DNA from: Rosistilla carotiformis
Lineage (GTDB): Bacteria > Planctomycetota > Planctomycetia > Pirellulales > Pirellulaceae
Reading direction: 5' to 3'
DNA: 64,000 bases
Assembly (NCBI RefSeq): GCF_007753095.1
Contig: NZ_CP036348.1
Span: 2,542,001-2,606,000, forward strand
Each line of letters starts with the position of its first letter. Positions within the stretch are counted from its first letter, which is position 1. The notes beneath the pieces are model-generated. The model was not told the origin of the DNA. It made no database searches and was given only the letters and a program-made list of their open reading frames with translations. Made by a program: the position numbers and the translations under genes. Shown piece after piece: positions 1 to 8,722 of this stretch.

Positions 1-171
1 GGCTTTTCTTAGGGAGTATTGAGGACGGATTCAAACCGCGACGTCGGTCGTCCGCCGATCATGATATCAGATGCCGCGGCGATTCGTCAGCCGCACCGTG
101 GCGGTCGGCGGTGCGAGGAAACGCGTGGGATGGGAACCCGCGCGCTGCCTCCGGCGGGTGTTGCGGACCGG

Positions 172-957
172 TCACCCGAATCGAGCGATCAAGCGATTGG
201 CGAGCCAGGGACAGCAGCGGTCGAGGTAGACCAGCAGCTTGCCGCCGGGGCTGAGCACAATTTCGTCGCGGCGTTTTTCGATGGCCCGAATCGCTTGCCG
301 AGCCACTGAGGCGGGGCTCATCGCGCTGCGGCGGTGTTGCGATTGAGCCGATTCGGTTTCGATTGCGACGTCAAAAAATTCGCTCGCTGTCGTGCTGGGG
401 CTGACCAGCGTGACCTGGATGGCGGACGAAGCCAGTTCGGCGCGCAGCGCGTCGCTCCACCCGTGGATCGCAAATTTGCTGGCACAATATTCACTTTTTC
501 CCGGCACACCACGATGCCCCAGGACGCTACTGATATTGCAAATCACCGGGTGGCTGGCGACGCGGAGCATCGGCAATGCGAGACGAGTCAGTTCCACGGG
601 GGCGAAGAAATTGACTTCCATGATCTGCCGCAAACGCTGCGGTGTTGCCTCGGCAAACGGACCGATCCCCCCGATCCCCGCGTTGTTGACCAATAGATCT
701 AGGCGCGGCGAAATCGATTGAACTCGATCGATGATCTGCTGGCGAAACGTCGGGTCGGTAAGATCCCCCGCCATCGGAATGATTGCGCCAGGGGCGGCTG
801 CGGCATCCGCTTGTAACTGTTGTAGCCGCTCGGCTCGGCGAGCCACCGCGACAATGGTGGCTCCACGACGGGCCAGTTGCGCGGCGAGTTCCCTGCCGAT
901 TCCGCTGGACGCTCCCGTCACGATTGTGGTCGCATCCGCCGGACGCCATCGAACCAT
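172..957 (-). CDS. SDR family NAD(P)-dependent oxidoreductase
   Basis: A classical short-chain dehydrogenase/reductase of about 261 residues, a normal family length. Seen in the sequence: the N-terminal cofactor motif TGASSGIG, the NNAG motif near residue 90, a catalytic Ser in ISSVLG, and the YCASK (YxxxK) motif about 13 residues later. It should be a soluble cytoplasmic NAD(P)(H)-dependent oxidoreductase. The substrate cannot be read from sequence; the C-terminal region resembles the broad DltE/YqjQ-like group. ATG at 957 is preceded by AAGGA at 9 nt; an in-frame GTG lies one codon upstream (960) and is equally possible. It is divergent from the exopolysaccharide-type operon that starts at 1184. 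Confidence 0.88.
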   Translation of the reverse strand: MVRWRPADATTIVTGASSGIGRELAAQLARRGATIVAVARRAERLQQLQADAAAAPGAIIPMAGDLTDPTFRQQIIDRVQSISPRLDLLVNNAGIGGIGPFAEATPQRLRQIMEVNFFAPVELTRLALPMLRVASHPVICNISSVLGHRGVPGKSEYCASKFAIHGWSDALRAELASSAIQVTLVSPSTTASEFFDVAIETESAQSQHRRSAMSPASVARQAIRAIEKRRDEIVLSPGGKLLVYLDRCCPWLANRLIARFG

Positions 958-1183
958 CACATCAATTCCTTGTTGAAGCGGGGATTTCCCGCGGTACCGG
1001 TTTGGCGATTGGCGTTGCGAGAGGTAGTAATTAGGATGAGCAATCGCAAACCGCAGGCGTTTGAAGCGGAAAAAGTCCGAACGCCATGACGGCTGTCGCG
1101 AGGGCGGTTGCGTTTTTTGCCGACTTCTGCCGCGTTGTCATTACGTGGCACCGCACAGCGTACACAATTGAAAGGGTTTTGAT

Positions 1184-1936
1184 TTGCCGGGACGACGAAA
1201 ATGGTTGATTTTCGCGGTCATCACATTGGTCTCGGCGGGTTTGCTTCACGAGCCTCTGTTGTCGGCGGTCACCCGTGGATTCCTAAGCAACGATCTCATC
1301 GATGACGTCGCCACCACGCATGTTTATATGATGGGGGGCGACCGTATGTTGGAAACCGCGATGGAGATGTCGCACGACGGAATCGTGATCCTGCTACCTG
1401 AAGTCTGGGCCCCGCGATCGGTTCAATGCGGTGCCGTCCCCGCCTCTGACGACCTGTTGCCCCGGCTGCTGGCCGACCTGGGAGCGGAGCCCGACCAATG
1501 GATTCGCGTTTCGGGACGAGCGCGCGATCGTCGCGAACGCATTCAGTTTCTTGGTGACTGGTTGGATCGGAATCCTGAGGCCGTCGTCTGCATGTTGTCC
1601 GATGCGTTGTCGAGTGGCGGATTACGACGTCAAATCGACGGCGAACTGAGTGTGGAAGTGGCGGGCCGTGTGAAGATCAAGCCGCTGCAGCCGATCGAAT
1701 ATCCCGTCGATCGATGGTGGCGGTCCACGACCGGTTGGAAGGCTTTTTATGGAAAAGCGATTGGACGATTTTGGGGTTGGTTGTCTCCGGAGGGCATTCC
1801 CATCGCGGACGACCTAAGTCCACAGGAATACGAAGAGGCGTTTCGCCAGCGGTTGCAATCGTTGGGCGTTGATCTAAAACCGACCGAATCGGAGCCGCTG
1901 CCACCGACCGAACTCTCGCCAGTGGGAGCCTCTTAA
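1184..1936 (+). CDS. Hypothetical membrane-anchored protein, probable divergent DUF218/YdcF paralogue
   Basis: A 250-residue protein with one N-terminal hydrophobic segment (residues 7-24), so probably anchored in the inner membrane facing the periplasm. The start is TTG. I do not recognise a catalytic motif. The overall plan resembles the next gene: an early strand with MMGGD where DUF218 proteins have a GG motif, and a late WWRSTTGWKAFYGK stretch matching WWESPQGLEMILAEYLK of the neighbour. I infer a degenerate DUF218 (ElyC/SanA/YdcF) relative. Its stop overlaps the start of the next gene by one base (TAATG), so it is the first gene of a coupled operon with a glycosyltransferase and a nucleotide-sugar enzyme, which suggests an envelope polysaccharide role. 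Confidence 0.75.
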   Translation: MPGRRKWLIFAVITLVSAGLLHEPLLSAVTRGFLSNDLIDDVATTHVYMMGGDRMLETAMEMSHDGIVILLPEVWAPRSVQCGAVPASDDLLPRLLADLGAEPDQWIRVSGRARDRRERIQFLGDWLDRNPEAVVCMLSDALSSGGLRRQIDGELSVEVAGRVKIKPLQPIEYPVDRWWRSTTGWKAFYGKAIGRFWGWLSPEGIPIADDLSPQEYEEAFRQRLQSLGVDLKPTESEPLPPTELSPVGAS

Positions 1937-2667
1937 TGGTCCGCCGCGTTGGTTTACTGCTGCTACTGTTGATTGGACTGCTTTGGGCCAGCCACGCTTA
2001 CCTATTGCGCGAATTCGCCAACGTCTTGGATGCGACCGATCCCCACTTCCCGGCCGACTATGTCGTTGTATTGCCCGGCGGCCCGGAAACGCGAACCTTT
2101 GCCGCCGTGGTGATCTTGCGCGAAGGTCTCGCCGCCAAAACGGCGATCCTTCGCAACCCGGACTCCAGTGCTGTCGATGAAGGGCTGAGTCTGCCGACGC
2201 ATGTGGTGACGCAGCGGATCTTGCAAAAACGCGGTATCGCTGACGATCGAATGTTGTTCCTGGACGGGGAGAGTCGCACGACGTACAGCGATTTGCAGTT
2301 GATCGATTCGATCTTTGACAACGAACCCGAAGCAACCATCGCGATCGTGACAAACCGTTTCCACACGCGGCGGGCGCGTTGGGCGGCAGCCAACCTCTAC
2401 GGCGACAAGCTGGACCAGTTCTGTTTCGTGGGGACTCCGTCAGACGCGTTTTTGTGGGACACTTGGTGGGAATCTCCGCAAGGGCTGGAAATGATCCTGG
2501 CCGAATATCTGAAATTGGTTTATTACATCGTGAAGTATTCTACGACGATGCAACGCGTGACGGCGGTCGCGATCGTTCTAGCGGCTATCGTGATGGTCGT
2601 GCTGCTGCTGATGCGTCGTCGGCGATACGTTCTTACCCCACAATCTCAGGCCGCAGACCTCGCATGA
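1936..2667 (+). CDS. YdcF/ElyC/SanA family (DUF218) protein
   Basis: A 243-residue DUF218-domain protein. It has an N-terminal membrane segment (residues 5-20), the strand-plus-glycine start VVVLPGGPETRT, the conserved ESRTTYSDL motif, and the late TNRFHTRRA motif (the family's SxxHxxRA-type motif). A second hydrophobic segment lies near residues 208-226, so the domain is probably held between two membrane passes. DUF218 proteins such as ElyC and SanA affect envelope polysaccharide and peptidoglycan precursor metabolism; the chemistry here is not known. ATG overlaps the upstream stop by one base and its own stop overlaps the next ATG (ATGA at 2664), so translation is coupled. Confidence 0.88.
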   Translation: MVRRVGLLLLLLIGLLWASHAYLLREFANVLDATDPHFPADYVVVLPGGPETRTFAAVVILREGLAAKTAILRNPDSSAVDEGLSLPTHVVTQRILQKRGIADDRMLFLDGESRTTYSDLQLIDSIFDNEPEATIAIVTNRFHTRRARWAAANLYGDKLDQFCFVGTPSDAFLWDTWWESPQGLEMILAEYLKLVYYIVKYSTTMQRVTAVAIVLAAIVMVVLLLMRRRRYVLTPQSQAADLA

Positions 2668-3947
2668 GTCGTCCCCGCATCGCATTTCTGAATCGCTGCT
2701 ACTGGCCCGACATCGAAGCGACGGGGCAATTGTTGGAACAGTTGTGTGGTTCGCTGTCGCCCGAATGGGACATCACCGTCGTGGCGGGCCAACCGAACAA
2801 GAACCTTAGCGGTGAGGCGTTTGTTCGACGCGGTCAGCAGAAACGCGACGGCGTCACGATCGATCGACTGCCTCACACGACGTTGCCCAAACGGTCGAAG
2901 ATTGGTCGCTTGATCAACCTCCTGTCCTTCACTTGGCAAGCCCGCCGTTGGGGCCGCCGCGGCGCGGCGTCGAAAGCCTTTGATGTGATCGTCAGCGAAT
3001 CCGATCCCTTTTTTCTGCCAATCGTGGCTGCTCCGATCGCACGGAAGATGGGGGCAAAATTTATCGTCTACACGCAAGACGTCTATCCCGATATCGCGAT
3101 CGGGTTGGGCGTGATCAAAGAGGGGACAATCACTCGGCAGATCCGGCAACGACTGCTGGCCGCCTATCGCCAAGCCGACCGGATCGTGGTGCTCGACGAC
3201 GACATGCGCGATCGCTTGGTCGGCTGGGGATTGCCGCGAGAAAAGTTCTCGATCGTTCCCAACTGGGTCGACACCGAAGCGATTCGGCCGCTGGCAGCAG
3301 CCAATCCGTTTCGCGTTGCCCACGATTTGGACGACCGCTTTGTCGTGATGCACTCGGGCAATATGGGGATGAGCCAACGGTTAGAAGTCTTGATCAATGC
3401 GGCGTGTCATCCCAACTGGCCCGACCATGCGGTGGTCGCGCTGGTCGGCGACGGCGCTCGGAAAGCCGCGCTGCAACGTTATGCAGCCGAACGTGGGGCT
3501 CAACACGTTCGGTTCATCGAATATCAACCGATCGAACGTCTGACGGAGAGCTTGACCGCAGCCGATTTACACGTCGTTTCGATGGATGCCAATATTCGTG
3601 GGTGCTTGGCCCCCAGCAAACTGTACGGCATCCTCGCCTCGGGAACTCCGGTGCTGGCGATCGCCCCGGAAACCTTTTCCATCGCCCGCGAGATTCGTTC
3701 CCATCGCATCGGTTGCGCGGTTCCGCCGGGCGACGTGGCACAGATCGTTGACTACGTTCGCTGGTGCGTCGAACATCCCGACGAATTGGCAGCCAGTGGA
3801 CAAAACGCACGTACTCTGGCACAGACCCGATACGATCGTAAAATAGCCTGTCAGCAATTCGCCGATGTGCTGAATTCGGTATGTCAATTCGCGAACTTCG
3901 ATCATCCAACGCCCTCGACTATTGCCACGCATTTGGAATCGCAATGA
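2664..3947 (+). CDS. Glycosyltransferase family 4, WcaI-like
   Basis: A 427-residue GT-B-fold glycosyltransferase. The N-terminus MSRPRIAFLNRCYWPD matches the start of WcaI-type colanic-acid glycosyltransferases (N-Y-x-P-E type motif). The C-terminal Rossmann half has VMHSGNMG, ALVGDGARK and the acceptor/donor loop SKLYGILASGTPVLA, with a conserved Glu in the following stretch. It probably transfers a sugar (fucose is suggested by the next gene) to a lipid-linked exopolysaccharide repeat at the cytoplasmic face of the inner membrane. The start is fixed by an ATGA overlap with the upstream gene. A longer open frame to 2379 exists but would overlap ydcF by 290 bases and is rejected. Its stop overlaps the start of fcl (ATGA at 3944). 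Confidence 0.9.
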   Translation: MSRPRIAFLNRCYWPDIEATGQLLEQLCGSLSPEWDITVVAGQPNKNLSGEAFVRRGQQKRDGVTIDRLPHTTLPKRSKIGRLINLLSFTWQARRWGRRGAASKAFDVIVSESDPFFLPIVAAPIARKMGAKFIVYTQDVYPDIAIGLGVIKEGTITRQIRQRLLAAYRQADRIVVLDDDMRDRLVGWGLPREKFSIVPNWVDTEAIRPLAAANPFRVAHDLDDRFVVMHSGNMGMSQRLEVLINAACHPNWPDHAVVALVGDGARKAALQRYAAERGAQHVRFIEYQPIERLTESLTAADLHVVSMDANIRGCLAPSKLYGILASGTPVLAIAPETFSIAREIRSHRIGCAVPPGDVAQIVDYVRWCVEHPDELAASGQNARTLAQTRYDRKIACQQFADVLNSVCQFANFDHPTPSTIATHLESQ

Positions 3948-4912
3948 ACGCAAACTCCACGAATCCGCCGATCCATCGACTGTTTGTCGCAGGCCACCGA
4001 GGCATGGTGGGGGACGCGATCTGTCGAAACGTCGCGACCGATCCCTCGATCGAACTGCTGACCGCTGGACGCGAAGTCGTGGACCTCTGCGATGCGGAAG
4101 CTGTTGACGCGTACTATGCCGAGAACCGTCCCGATGCGGTCGTTGTTGCCGCGGCAAAGGTGGGCGGCATTTTTGCGAACAGCCAATACCCTGTCCAGTT
4201 CATGTCCGACAATTTGAAGATCGCAGTCAACTGCATCGAATCGGCATATCGGCACGGTGTCCGACGGTTGTTGTTTCTGGGAAGCACCTGTATCTACCCT
4301 CGCGACGCGGCGCAACCGCTGGTGGAATCGGCGCTTTTGTCGGGACCTCTGGAATCGACCAACGAAGCCTATGCGATCGCAAAGATCGCCGGCTTGAAGC
4401 TGTGTCAGTACTACCGTCAGCAATACGGCGTGATGTTTCATTCCGCGATGCCGACCAACCTATATGGACCCGGCGACAACTATCACCCCGAAAACAGTCA
4501 CGTCTTGCCGGCACTGCTTCGTCGGTTTCACGAAGCGAAAGAGGAGGGTACCGACAGCGTGACGATCTGGGGAAGCGGTTCGCCGCGTCGCGAGTTTTTA
4601 TATGTCGATGATCTTGCAGCCGCTGTGATGCATCTAATCACCGCCGTCGAACCGCCCGACTGGGTCAACGTTGGCACCGGGGAAGATTTAACGATTCTTG
4701 AGTTGGCAAAAAAAATCGCCGCGGTGGTTGGGTTTGAAGGCGAAATCAAAACCGATCCTACGAAACCCGATGGGACACCTCGCAAGGTGACCGACGTCAC
4801 GCGAATTCATAAGCTTGGATGGCGGCACCAAGTTGAACTCGATCAAGGGCTTCGGCAAACCTATACGAGCTTCTTAAAAGAGTGTGCCGAAAGCACGATG
4901 CGGCAAGCTTAG
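3944..4912 (+). CDS. fcl: GDP-L-fucose synthase
   Basis: A 322-residue extended-SDR enzyme. GDP-L-fucose synthase makes GDP-L-fucose from GDP-4-keto-6-deoxymannose by epimerisation and NADPH reduction. Seen: the cofactor motif GHRGMVG, the FLGSTCIYP Ser-containing strand, the catalytic YAIAK (YxxxK), the MPTNLYGPGDN loop typical of the family, and the FLYVDDLAAA motif. Length matches the family. The partner GDP-mannose dehydratase (gmd) is not in the window. It is the last gene of the coupled operon starting at 1184, linking the operon to a fucose-containing envelope or extracellular polysaccharide. The start is set by the ATGA overlap; a longer frame to 3881 is not needed. Confidence 0.95.
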   Translation: MNANSTNPPIHRLFVAGHRGMVGDAICRNVATDPSIELLTAGREVVDLCDAEAVDAYYAENRPDAVVVAAAKVGGIFANSQYPVQFMSDNLKIAVNCIESAYRHGVRRLLFLGSTCIYPRDAAQPLVESALLSGPLESTNEAYAIAKIAGLKLCQYYRQQYGVMFHSAMPTNLYGPGDNYHPENSHVLPALLRRFHEAKEEGTDSVTIWGSGSPRREFLYVDDLAAAVMHLITAVEPPDWVNVGTGEDLTILELAKKIAAVVGFEGEIKTDPTKPDGTPRKVTDVTRIHKLGWRHQVELDQGLRQTYTSFLKECAESTMRQA

Positions 4913-4996
4913 CGGACGTCGATCCGAAATGAAGGTGCCCCACGATCCGTCGTTCGCGACAACTGGCAGCAAGCTGAGCGAACTTGTTGGCGCACG

Positions 4997-5305
4997 CTAG
5001 CTCTCGCTGGAGACGACGCGCCGCCGCCGCCGTTTGGTTCGCCGGTGAGTTTCGCTATTTTGCGAATCGGAGGGTCGCTTATGCCGTTTCTTGGCGAAGT
5101 AGCGTCCGTTGTTGCGGGCGTCGCAGTGCGTGCATTGATTCGTCGATCGATGTTGAATCGACATCAGCATTGGATAGGCGATTCCCAAGGAGGCCACCAA
5201 CGCCGACCAAAACAACCACGGAGGGATGATTTCGTACACCTCGTGGGGCGTCATGTCGCGACAGCGACGACACCATTTTGATTTAATCGTTTGATGACGA
5301 ATCAT
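4997..5305 (-). CDS. Small membrane protein with split CxxC zinc-ribbon
   Basis: A 102-residue protein with the start taken at ATG 5305 (MIRHQTIKSKWCRRC); longer in-frame starts at 5362 (ATG) and 5374 (GTG) exist and none has a clear ribosome-binding site. CRRC near residue 12 and CTHC near residue 57 form a CxxC pair either side of one hydrophobic segment (PPWLFWSALVASLGIAYPM). The tail is strongly basic and Arg/Lys-rich. Function unknown: the two cysteine pairs could bind one zinc only if both lie on the same side of the membrane, which implies a hairpin or peripheral association. No family is recognised. It stands alone between the convergent fcl gene and the ABC operon. Confidence 0.6.
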   Translation of the reverse strand: MIRHQTIKSKWCRRCRDMTPHEVYEIIPPWLFWSALVASLGIAYPMLMSIQHRSTNQCTHCDARNNGRYFAKKRHKRPSDSQNSETHRRTKRRRRRVVSSES

Positions 5306-5491
5306 GCTTAAAATATTGGGAAAGACAGCGAAAGCTGAGGTCAATAAAGCCTCGCCTCGCATTCCACGGTGCACTAACTGATACCGTTGCTGGTCGCAAT
5401 TGTAGCACGCAGACGCTTCAAGTGTATCGCCAATCTGGGGGCTTGGGGGTAGGTAGCGTCGGGCCAGAGCGGCGGACGCGGAATCCTCAAC

Positions 5492-7731
5492 CTATCCCGC
5501 CGCTGGCTGCGGGTCGACCGCAACGCGGCGCGACGGAGACCGGGCTAAAGTTGCTGCCCCGGCAACGATCATCAGAACCGCCGCTCCCATCACCAACAAC
5601 GGCAGATGGCTCTGCGATTCGACACCGATGCCAAGTTCAAGAAGCTTCTTCTCAAAATGGCTCATCGAAACCAAGATTCCGTTGTGCAACGCATGCAGCA
5701 CGATTCCAGGATAGAGACTCCCGGTCCGATAACAAACGAATCCCAACACCAACCCCATCAGCGAACTTGGCAAGAAACGCTCGAAGAGCAACGAATCGCG
5801 GACGATCACGTGAAACAGTCCAAAGAGCCCGGCGGTGGCGACGATGGCGACCCAGGGCTTGCCGTTGCGGAGGAATCCGCTGAGCAGGAAACCACGAAAG
5901 AAAAACTCCTCACAGATCGCTGGCACCGCGGCAAGCGTCAACAACTTGACCGGCCATGGGATAGCGGCGAAATCAAATTTCATCGCTTCAAAGATCTTTT
6001 TCAGCAGTTCGATGCGGTCGGCCGAAAGCGTCAGGATCTCCAGCTCATACGCCATCGTCCAGACCGAACAGCCCAGCAGCACGGCGGCGAGGAACGCTGG
6101 CCAGCGAGGCACTTTCAAAAAGAAAGCCGCTGTCATCCGGACGTGATTGAATCGAGCAAATAGCCACGGCAAACCTACAAACAACAACACCGTAACCATT
6201 GCGTTGGCGACCAGTTTGGCACTCATCGATCCTTCGATCCGCGACGACATCCCGCCGATCACGATGAAACAGGGGAACAGCACCGCCAAACAGAACATCG
6301 CCGCAGGCATCGACGGTGCCGAACGAGGTGTTGTCGGACGGCGGAACAGATCGGCCCATGAACCATCGCTGCCGTAGAGGATTGAATCGGTTCCAAACAC
6401 CCGCGCCGCGAGTGTCAATGCCAGCAGTCCATACAAAGACGTCGAGATCAACGTGATCGCGAACATCGCCGGTACCAACGTCCCTTGCAGCAGATCGCGT
6501 CCCGCCAAGACGATATTAACCAGCGGAACGAGCGCCAGTGTCGCGTTTAATTTCAATTCCGGCATCAAGCTCAACATCCCTGGCGCCAGGGCGACAAGCA
6601 TCAGCGGAATCAGATACGCTTGAGCCTCTTTAAACGACCGGGCGAAGCTCGTCAGCCCCAGCATCATCGCTGAAAAAAAGGCGGCGAAGACAAGCAATAA
6701 CATCAGGATTTGCAAGACCACAACAACCGAAACGCCACCGTCGCCAAAGATCATCCCGTCGATCCCCAGCGTATAAACCGTGATCAACATCGCGATCAAA
6801 TTGACGACCGCGGTCAGCATGGCGACAACTAAGACCGCGACAAATTTTCCGATCAGCAGTGAGATGCGCGGAACGGGCGCAGCGATCAAAATCTCCATCG
6901 TTCCCCGTTCCCGTTCCCCCGCCGTCAGATCGATCGCGGGATAAACGGCACCGGTGATCGTCATCAAGACCAACATCAACGGGACAAACGTGACCATCGA
7001 AAACGATTGCGTCTTGGAGACGATGTAGTGTTCGGTATACGGTGCGGGGATGTCGTCGGCAATCTTCGCTTGTTGCAACACCTGACGTGTCCAGGTGTCA
7101 TTGACCGCTTGTAATCGGCGAACTAATTCGTCGCGAGCCGATCGCGCGGAGGCAAGTCGTTTGTCGTAGATCAATTCGAAACGCGCCTGCTTGCGTGGGT
7201 CGGCCTCGGCACCGCTCCACTGAACCAATACACCGACCTGCAAAATCTGATCCGCGATCAAACGCTGCAATTGCTCCCGCGTGCCAGACGGTTCAAAGGG
7301 TTGGATGATGTTCAGATCGACCGGCTCGTCGCCATTGCCCCCCATCAGCGACTCAATCGGATCGGACCGATTCGTTTTTTCGGACTTAGGCTGTTGTTCA
7401 TCCAGCAGCAGCTTGCCTTGATGCAACAGGTTCAACAAAAAATGACCGTCGGGTTCGTTAGCAACGCCGATGTCATACACGGTTGTTTGTTGCTGCTTCA
7501 GGCTGTTGAGCAAGAATTTTTGAACCGTGACACCCAACAAGGGATAGACCAACAACGGCATCAAGATCAGCGTCATGATCGTGCGGCGGTCGCGCAGAAT
7601 TTCGCGAAGCTCTTTTTGAGCCAGACGGGAGGTCCGGATCGACATGGGACGGGAACGGAGTTCGTTCTCCACAGCACCTTCCGCGGACTCGCGAGGGGTG
7701 TCGCGTTCGCGATCGTCGTCGGCTGGCAAAT

Positions 7732-7735
<4 letters not shown>
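5492..7735 (-). CDS. ABC-2 permease fused to CPBP intramembrane protease
   Basis: A 747-residue fusion. Residues about 30-470 are a NatB/ABC-2-type permease: an N-terminal TM, a long periplasmic stretch, then a block of six TM segments containing DLTAGERERGTMEILIAAP, the ABC-coupling-type motif of this family. The C-terminal 230 residues are a CPBP/CAAX-type intramembrane glutamic protease: EEFFFRG (EExxxR), GLFH (FxxxH) and VLHALHNG (HxxxN) are all present, so the active site looks intact. The GTG start overlaps the upstream ATPase stop by four bases (GTGA at 7732-7735), so the two subunits are translationally coupled. This fusion architecture is known in planctomycetes. The NatAB precedent is Na+ export, but the substrate here is not determinable. 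Confidence 0.93.
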
Positions 7736-8490
<755 letters not shown>

Positions 8491-8623
8491 ATCGCGTCGA
8501 TCATATTTTGAGATGAGGTCGCTCGCTTCCAGGCGAGGGTGCCGCGATTTTAGACTATCGAAGGCAGCCGCGGAAATCGCCCCCACCCAATTTGAGCAAT
8601 TTTTTACAAACGGGCTGAGGGGG

Positions 8624-8657
8624 GGCTGAAACCAGACCTGCTGGCCGGGTTTCAGCC
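8624..8657 (-). terminator. Hairpin downstream of the sulfatase gene
   Basis: A perfect 10-bp inverted repeat, GGCTGAAACC at 8624-8633 pairing with GGTTTCAGCC at 8648-8657, loop 14 nt. It lies about 65 bases past the stop of the minus-strand sulfatase gene and before the ABC operon. There is no immediate T-tract on the minus strand, so it may be a factor-dependent terminator or a mobile-repeat-like palindrome. Confidence 0.45.
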
Positions 8658-8722
8658 TCACACGACTTGGCAGCCATTGGCACACGTCGCCGTGGTTTGC
8701 CAATGGAAAACAGAGCTGCGAA

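Noticed and set aside
2379-2663. Longer N-terminus for the glycosyltransferase
   Set aside because: It would overlap the DUF218 gene by 290 bases; the ATGA junction at 2664 and the family N-terminus fix the start.
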